Assembly: GCF_022763525.1 (NCBI RefSeq)
Contig: NZ_JALEGG010000239.1
Coordinates: 1 to 38,215 of the forward strand
Reading direction: 5' to 3'
DNA from: Acidovorax sp.
GTDB lineage: Bacteria; Pseudomonadota; Gammaproteobacteria; Burkholderiales; Burkholderiaceae_C
Length of the DNA: 38,215 nucleotides
The notes beneath the pieces are model-generated. The model saw only the letters and a program-made list of their open reading frames with translations. It had not been told where the DNA came from and did not search any database. This document shows positions 35,401 to 38,215 of the stretch, one piece after another; the first letter of the stretch is position 1, and every line of letters starts with the position of its first letter. The translations under genes and the position numbers were made by a program.

Positions 35401-36060
35401 GCCATCGGTCATTACGATATGGTAGTTCCGTCGGCATCCGAGATAAGGGCTTCCAGTTACGCCGGGTTTGGACGCCCAAGCGCTATTTGTGCCTAACGTC
35501 CGGCGCATATAGTCATCTGCCTGCTTGAACATCTTATGGGTAGGCGTCCCGTTGTTCGCTTTGAGGCTGTTGACGAAACTAAGGAAGTTGGTTCGATGTG
35601 CGCCCTCGACTGGGCGCATCGAATTGGTCTGCATGCTGGCTGAATCCACACTGCCTGCGCTCGGCGCTCCGCCATTGTTATGCATGACCTGCCAAGCCAA
35701 GCGGATTTTCCCGTCGGGCAAAAGTGTTGTGTCGTTAAAAACTTCCTTGAGGGCGTACTTGAGTACGTTGATGCGACGGCTCGTCAAAGGCCAGCTGCCA
35801 TCGGCGTTTGGGACCGTGTTGTTCGTAGCATCTGCTGAGCCGACGCAATCCGTCGTACTTTCTTTGTTTAGGCAGTTGCTCATACTCCCCGAGTCGTCGA
35901 CGGAGATTATCACGTTAGGCGCAACATAGGGTTCTACGGTGCCTGGTGGCGACTGTGCAAAGTCCAATGCCAGGGTAATCTGCGGAGCAAGCGCCGCTCC
36001 GACGGCCATTGCAATTAGGGTTTTTTTAAAGTGTTTTTGGGGATGATTTTTGGAGGGCAT
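32458..36060 (-). CDS. pilY1: Type IV pilus tip-associated adhesin PilY1
   Basis: A 1200-residue PilY1. A signal peptide (KKTLIAMAVGAALAPQITLA) is followed by a von Willebrand A-like domain with a MIDAS motif, VDDSGSM at residues 54-60 (Asp55, Ser57, Ser59). The C-terminal half is the beta-propeller, with a calcium loop DINSDGRPD near residue 848 and LIGTLGAGGKGYFVLDITNP. A second Asp-rich loop, DTNGDGKYN, is near 1131. PilY1 sits at the pilus tip and controls extension and adhesion. GGAG lies seven bases before the ATG. pilX is 73 bases upstream. GC content is clearly lower than in the rest of the window. Confidence 0.95.
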   Translation of the reverse strand: MPSKNHPQKHFKKTLIAMAVGAALAPQITLALDFAQSPPGTVEPYVAPNVIISVDDSGSMSNCLNKESTTDCVGSADATNNTVPNADGSWPLTSRRINVLKYALKEVFNDTTLLPDGKIRLAWQVMHNNGGAPSAGSVDSASMQTNSMRPVEGAHRTNFLSFVNSLKANNGTPTHKMFKQADDYMRRTLGTNSAWASKPGVTGSPYLGCRRNYHIVMTDGRWNGYEAAYAAGGNKDGVTTLTLPDGTVYSNTGANAGQTNIYRDGTSNTLADWAFKSWSEPLQASGLTGAITPTAEYDQAPATETIGGVALKKYWNPKYNPANWPHMVTYTIGFSSMSYTWPGAPTILAPTEMVPFGYNGSFPNLVNGTQTWPVMDNENKRSLDLWHAAINGRGRFFAVEQGDDLEKAFRMIIQQIKTDTEPDRGSNATSGSNASRNDVGKYIANYIPKEGWRGFIEAETVKTDGTTVPNPGWAGKNTATLLDAAGFDVNARLVLTWNDKIQKGAPFKWTADESNLSTAQKNFLNLKSDGSSDALGQDRLNYVRGDRTKEGTETPPDYPATKPFRERKSRQGSIINSEVWYVGAPNSSYAWKGYAAFTKAWQKRLPMIYVGGNDGMLHGFSANDGAEKLAYVPRGVIPAVGRLTDPTFNQNHRYYVDGSPMSGDVDINGGKDPGDPDYGIYAPDWRTMLIGTLGAGGKGYFVLDITNPGTTVPAPGNFTEGNAPQLVVMDKTRHASESVASVAICEDAGVTPVANKEACLAAADMGHIFAKPVMDDANPQRTTQIVRMNNNRWAAVMGNGYNSKSERPVLLVQYLDGDKKLLRLVATGTTATGAHANTTDNGLSAPRLVDINSDGRPDVAYAGDLKGNMWKFLIADSDENKWGVARWGGVADSTSNHTTVGVPLFTAKGGTEGSPAVRTLAQSITAAPTVRANDRKKEIDIGGGKKKTVAVGGMMVAFGTGRNIATDDPQNANKQSLYSILDNTSYKLVGTKKDRIAVCASTSDSACSELVKSSDDLPTAVAQTSLVQRQIPVTSAFARDGHQFWTIDASTTLDWITHKGWYMDLPETRERMLKPMDFYDSSNVLSVFSQVPAKGSLLDPSVEACQAGSVDKERQFWTLVNIMDGKRPSVQIMDTNGDGKYNLSSDMGASRVSVLPGSHTMIQRGSIIRLTGKKPDGSDDNLDNQTFPEQTMRPSWRQLR

Positions 36061-36133
36061 GATGTGCTCCTATTCGGTTGAATTGACTAGCTCTTAGGCT
36101 ATGTCAACCTGCAAGCGCTTTTTTGGTGAAGAA

Positions 36134-36952
36134 TTAGTCTTTGAGCTTCTGGCGCGCATAGGTTTGTTGCAATACCGCTTGGGTTACTGGGACATCCACT
36201 CCAGCTACGCTTCGTACCTTGCGTCCATACGCAAGGGCTGTAATGCGATAAACCACATTAGGTTTCATATTCAAGGGAAGATGATTAGCGCCACCTGCAA
36301 TCAAAGCGGACTTATCCGCATTGGGGTCGTAGGGTAATACCTCAATCCAATACCAGCCACCTCGGTTGTTGGCCGAGCGATCTCGCAGTATGGGATTGCC
36401 CTTGGGCTCATTTTCATCGGTGCTGAGTTGTGCGCCGCTGTATTGGCCATAGCGAGCACCGATGTTGTTGACCGCCATTTCAGCCAAGGTGAAATCAACA
36501 AGAGGATCTGTTTTATCGCTCGTGTTGTTCCAGAAATCTTGACGCCCTGTACGTTTCAGGCAAAGAGCGTTCAGGCATCGAGGACCTGTTGTGATGTTTT
36601 CAAGTTCAGCCCATAGTGCAGCGGCTTCTTTGGCCTCGAGCGGAATTTGTGCATAGGTAGGATTGCCTCCGCGACATGCCGTTGCAGTTGGAATTCGGCA
36701 GTCACTTCCGTCCGCCTTTTCACCGCGAATGTCGAGTTCGGCATCCTGAATGAGTGCCTGCGCGGCTTCGAATGCACGTTGGTAGTCAGCATCGTTTCCG
36801 ACCACCATCTCGTTGAACATGGAAGTGCGAGATGCCCACAACGCCAGCAGCATCGAAAGCATGACAAAAACAATAACGACAAACAATGCAACGCCACTTT
36901 GACGTCGCTGCGATCGCTTGTTAGAAGTGTGTGGTAGGGATGTGCGTGGCAT
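36134..36952 (-). CDS. pilX: Type IV pilus assembly protein PilX
   Basis: A 272-residue minor pilin. The N-terminus has RQSGVALFVVIVFVMLSMLL, in which the glycine of QSG precedes the hydrophobic helix, then NEMVVGNDADYQRAFEAAQALIQDAE, the classic PilX pattern. The C-terminus holds a WYWIEVLPYDPNA segment and YRITALAYGR, as in PilX proteins with an added domain. Minor pilins PilV, PilW, PilX and PilE prime pilus assembly with PilY1. The ATG at 36952 lies 21 bases after the pilW stop; the ribosome binding site is weak. Confidence 0.9.
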   Translation of the reverse strand: MPRTSLPHTSNKRSQRRQSGVALFVVIVFVMLSMLLALWASRTSMFNEMVVGNDADYQRAFEAAQALIQDAELDIRGEKADGSDCRIPTATACRGGNPTYAQIPLEAKEAAALWAELENITTGPRCLNALCLKRTGRQDFWNNTSDKTDPLVDFTLAEMAVNNIGARYGQYSGAQLSTDENEPKGNPILRDRSANNRGGWYWIEVLPYDPNADKSALIAGGANHLPLNMKPNVVYRITALAYGRKVRSVAGVDVPVTQAVLQQTYARQKLKD

Positions 36953-36973
36953 GGCTTGCTGCAGTGGATGGTT

Positions 36974-37864
36974 TTAGCCTGTGAGCCCTTGGCTGCGCAA
37001 TTGATACACGTTGCGGAACACCATGTGCACGCGTCTATTCCGGGGTTCGGCTAGTGTGGTCAGATTAATCGCGGTGGTACCATCGCAGTCCGTATAGGAA
37101 CTGCCTGCGGGTAGGTTGATTTTTTCGATTCCATACAACACTAAGCAGACCTCCACCGCAAAAACCTGCGCCCAACCAGGGGTGCCTGGGGCACCAACGG
37201 TTGTGGCGTTTACATAACGCAGATTGGGGCTGCCTGTGCCGGCCGCACTTTGTACTAAATATCGAACTTGAAAGTTGGCGACGTTGCGCACAATAGGCTG
37301 GACTTGGCCATTTGCAGCACATCGCAACTCGTTAGTAGCGGTGTTAAGTACAAACTGACTTTGAATGAGAGTAGGGGTGCCACTTTCCCCCAAGCAATTA
37401 CGCAGAACGGATTCCGGGTCTAAAGGTTTCGTCGGATCTTTTGCCAAATAGACAAGCTCTGTGTAATTGCGATAACCTGTTGTGAGCTTGTATTCACCAG
37501 CGCCAGGTGAATCCAGTCCGCTCAGAGTATCAGTCGCCAGTGTGAAATTGTTGGTGCCATCGGTGAAATCCGTCTCAAATGCTACAGGTTCGCCAACTAG
37601 CGCAGGAGTAGTATCACTCTCCATTTTTGTCGCAGACATCTTGAGCTTGATCGAGCCCGACTGTCTTAATTGCATGCCAATCACTCGGAAGGCGTGCGAA
37701 GCTTGTTGCTGGATATCACTGGCATCGGTTACGGTCCCTGAGACGCCACGAGAAACCATGAGTGCGCCCATCGCCACAGCGATGGTGAGCAGGCCAATGG
37801 TGATGCCGACTAGCAGTTCGAGCAGTGTCACGCCACGCTGGTTGTATGGCCTCAAATTTTTCAT
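36974..37864 (-). CDS. pilW: Type IV pilus minor pilin PilW
   Basis: A 296-residue minor pilin. MKNLRPYNQRG is the leader, followed by VTLLELLVGITIGLLTIAVA with Glu at +5. The rest (ASHAFRVIGMQLRQSGSIKL, then VANFQVRYLVQS and a C-terminal RRVHMVFRNVYQLRSQGLTG) has the shape of PilW. I start at the ATG complement of 37864, because the leader fits there and a longer frame adds residues that do not. It lies 46 bases after the pilV stop. Confidence 0.92.
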   Translation of the reverse strand: MKNLRPYNQRGVTLLELLVGITIGLLTIAVAMGALMVSRGVSGTVTDASDIQQQASHAFRVIGMQLRQSGSIKLKMSATKMESDTTPALVGEPVAFETDFTDGTNNFTLATDTLSGLDSPGAGEYKLTTGYRNYTELVYLAKDPTKPLDPESVLRNCLGESGTPTLIQSQFVLNTATNELRCAANGQVQPIVRNVANFQVRYLVQSAAGTGSPNLRYVNATTVGAPGTPGWAQVFAVEVCLVLYGIEKINLPAGSSYTDCDGTTAINLTTLAEPRNRRVHMVFRNVYQLRSQGLTG

Positions 37865-37910
37865 GCTTGACTTGCCTGATAAAAAGATAAAGTCCCAGAA
37901 ACTCGTGAAA

Positions 37911-38215
37911 TCAGGATTTGGGTCCTGGGCAGAAATACTGAACGGTAACGTCGGCAAAATAAGGAGCGCAGCGACTGCTGACCGGGATGTATTGCAGGTG
38001 GCACGTATATCTGGGCGTTGCCGTGGGGCTTGTGTTGCAGGCCGGAACACCGGCATCGCCACCTAGATTGGTCGCAGTGGTTAACAGATCGCTAAGATAG
38101 GAGTTATCAGTACTTCGCTCGTTCTCGCGCCAACGAATCATCACGCCCACCGTCCGTCGGCTTCCGGCAGTGGTTTCGGCGGGGGCAAAAAAAACGTTGG
38201 CATCCCCCAAAGGAA
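37911..38215 (-). CDS. pilV: Type IV pilus minor pilin PilV, C-terminal part (5' end outside window)
   Basis: About 101 C-terminal residues, in frame to the window edge. The segment RTVGVMIRWRENERS resembles the end of PilV pseudopilins, and the paired cysteines (VPACNTS, TCHLQY, SSRCAPYF, YFCPGPKS) suggest disulfides. The N-terminal prepilin helix is outside the window, so the name rests mainly on the conserved pilV-pilW-pilX-pilY1-pilE order. The GC is low like its neighbours. Confidence 0.75.
   Translation of the reverse strand, partial: PLGDANVFFAPAETTAGSRRTVGVMIRWRENERSTDNSYLSDLLTTATNLGGDAGVPACNTSPTATPRYTCHLQYIPVSSRCAPYFADVTVQYFCPGPKS

Overview
The window looks like chromosomal DNA from a betaproteobacterium of the order Burkholderiales, most likely family Comamonadaceae (Acidovorax-like). 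This rests on strongly GC-rich coding sequence, recognisable gene families and gene order (dnaB end; phoH-bcp; alaA-type aminotransferase with hom-thrC; mobB-moeA-moaD; clpB; pilV-W-X-Y1-E), and a dispersed AGCGCTTG..CAAGCGCT palindrome that I associate with Comamonadaceae genomes. The genus is inference. No tRNA, rRNA, transposase, phage gene or CRISPR array is visible.

Layout. 1-313: 3' end of dnaB, facing a small coiled-coil membrane protein gene; a palindromic repeat between them looks like a terminator. 796-3787, minus strand: a PIN-PhoH ATPase, peroxiredoxin bcp and a Mth938-like protein. 3940-9114, plus strand: an AlaA-type aminotransferase, a secreted DUF1176 protein, hom and thrC. 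9302-11397: mobB, moeA and moaD for molybdenum cofactor. 11384-14069, minus strand: a dapA paralogue and three unknown genes, which separate moaD from moaE. 14170-14922: a short unknown gene and moaE. 15019-15263: the wreck of a surface-protein gene (choice-of-anchor U / IPTL-CTERM-like tail). 15434-18458: clpB behind a heat-shock-type promoter, then a small membrane protein. 18457-18622: a 166-bp near-palindrome. 18755-22632: an aldehyde dehydrogenase, converging on a response regulator and hybrid histidine kinase pair. 22792-23376: a small protein resembling one repeat of giant adhesins, divergent from that pair.

23549-27169: an acetyltransferase, a class I methyltransferase, an unknown minus-strand gene and dusC. 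27241-30530, minus strand: a phospholipase D-type lipoprotein and an ammonium transporter whose upstream region holds a sigma-54 -24/-12 element and NtrC-like palindromes. 30865-38215, minus strand: pilV (partial), pilW, pilX, pilY1 and pilE, then ribD. The pilus block has clearly lower GC than the rest.

Most of the window is housekeeping. The unusual material lies between and inside genes: a family of six related palindromic repeats, two of them read as protein inside moeA and ribD; the large palindrome after the clpB unit; the decayed surface-protein gene; the orphan adhesin-repeat-like protein next to a two-component system; and the foreign block inside the moa cluster. I see no complete new defence or biosynthetic system.
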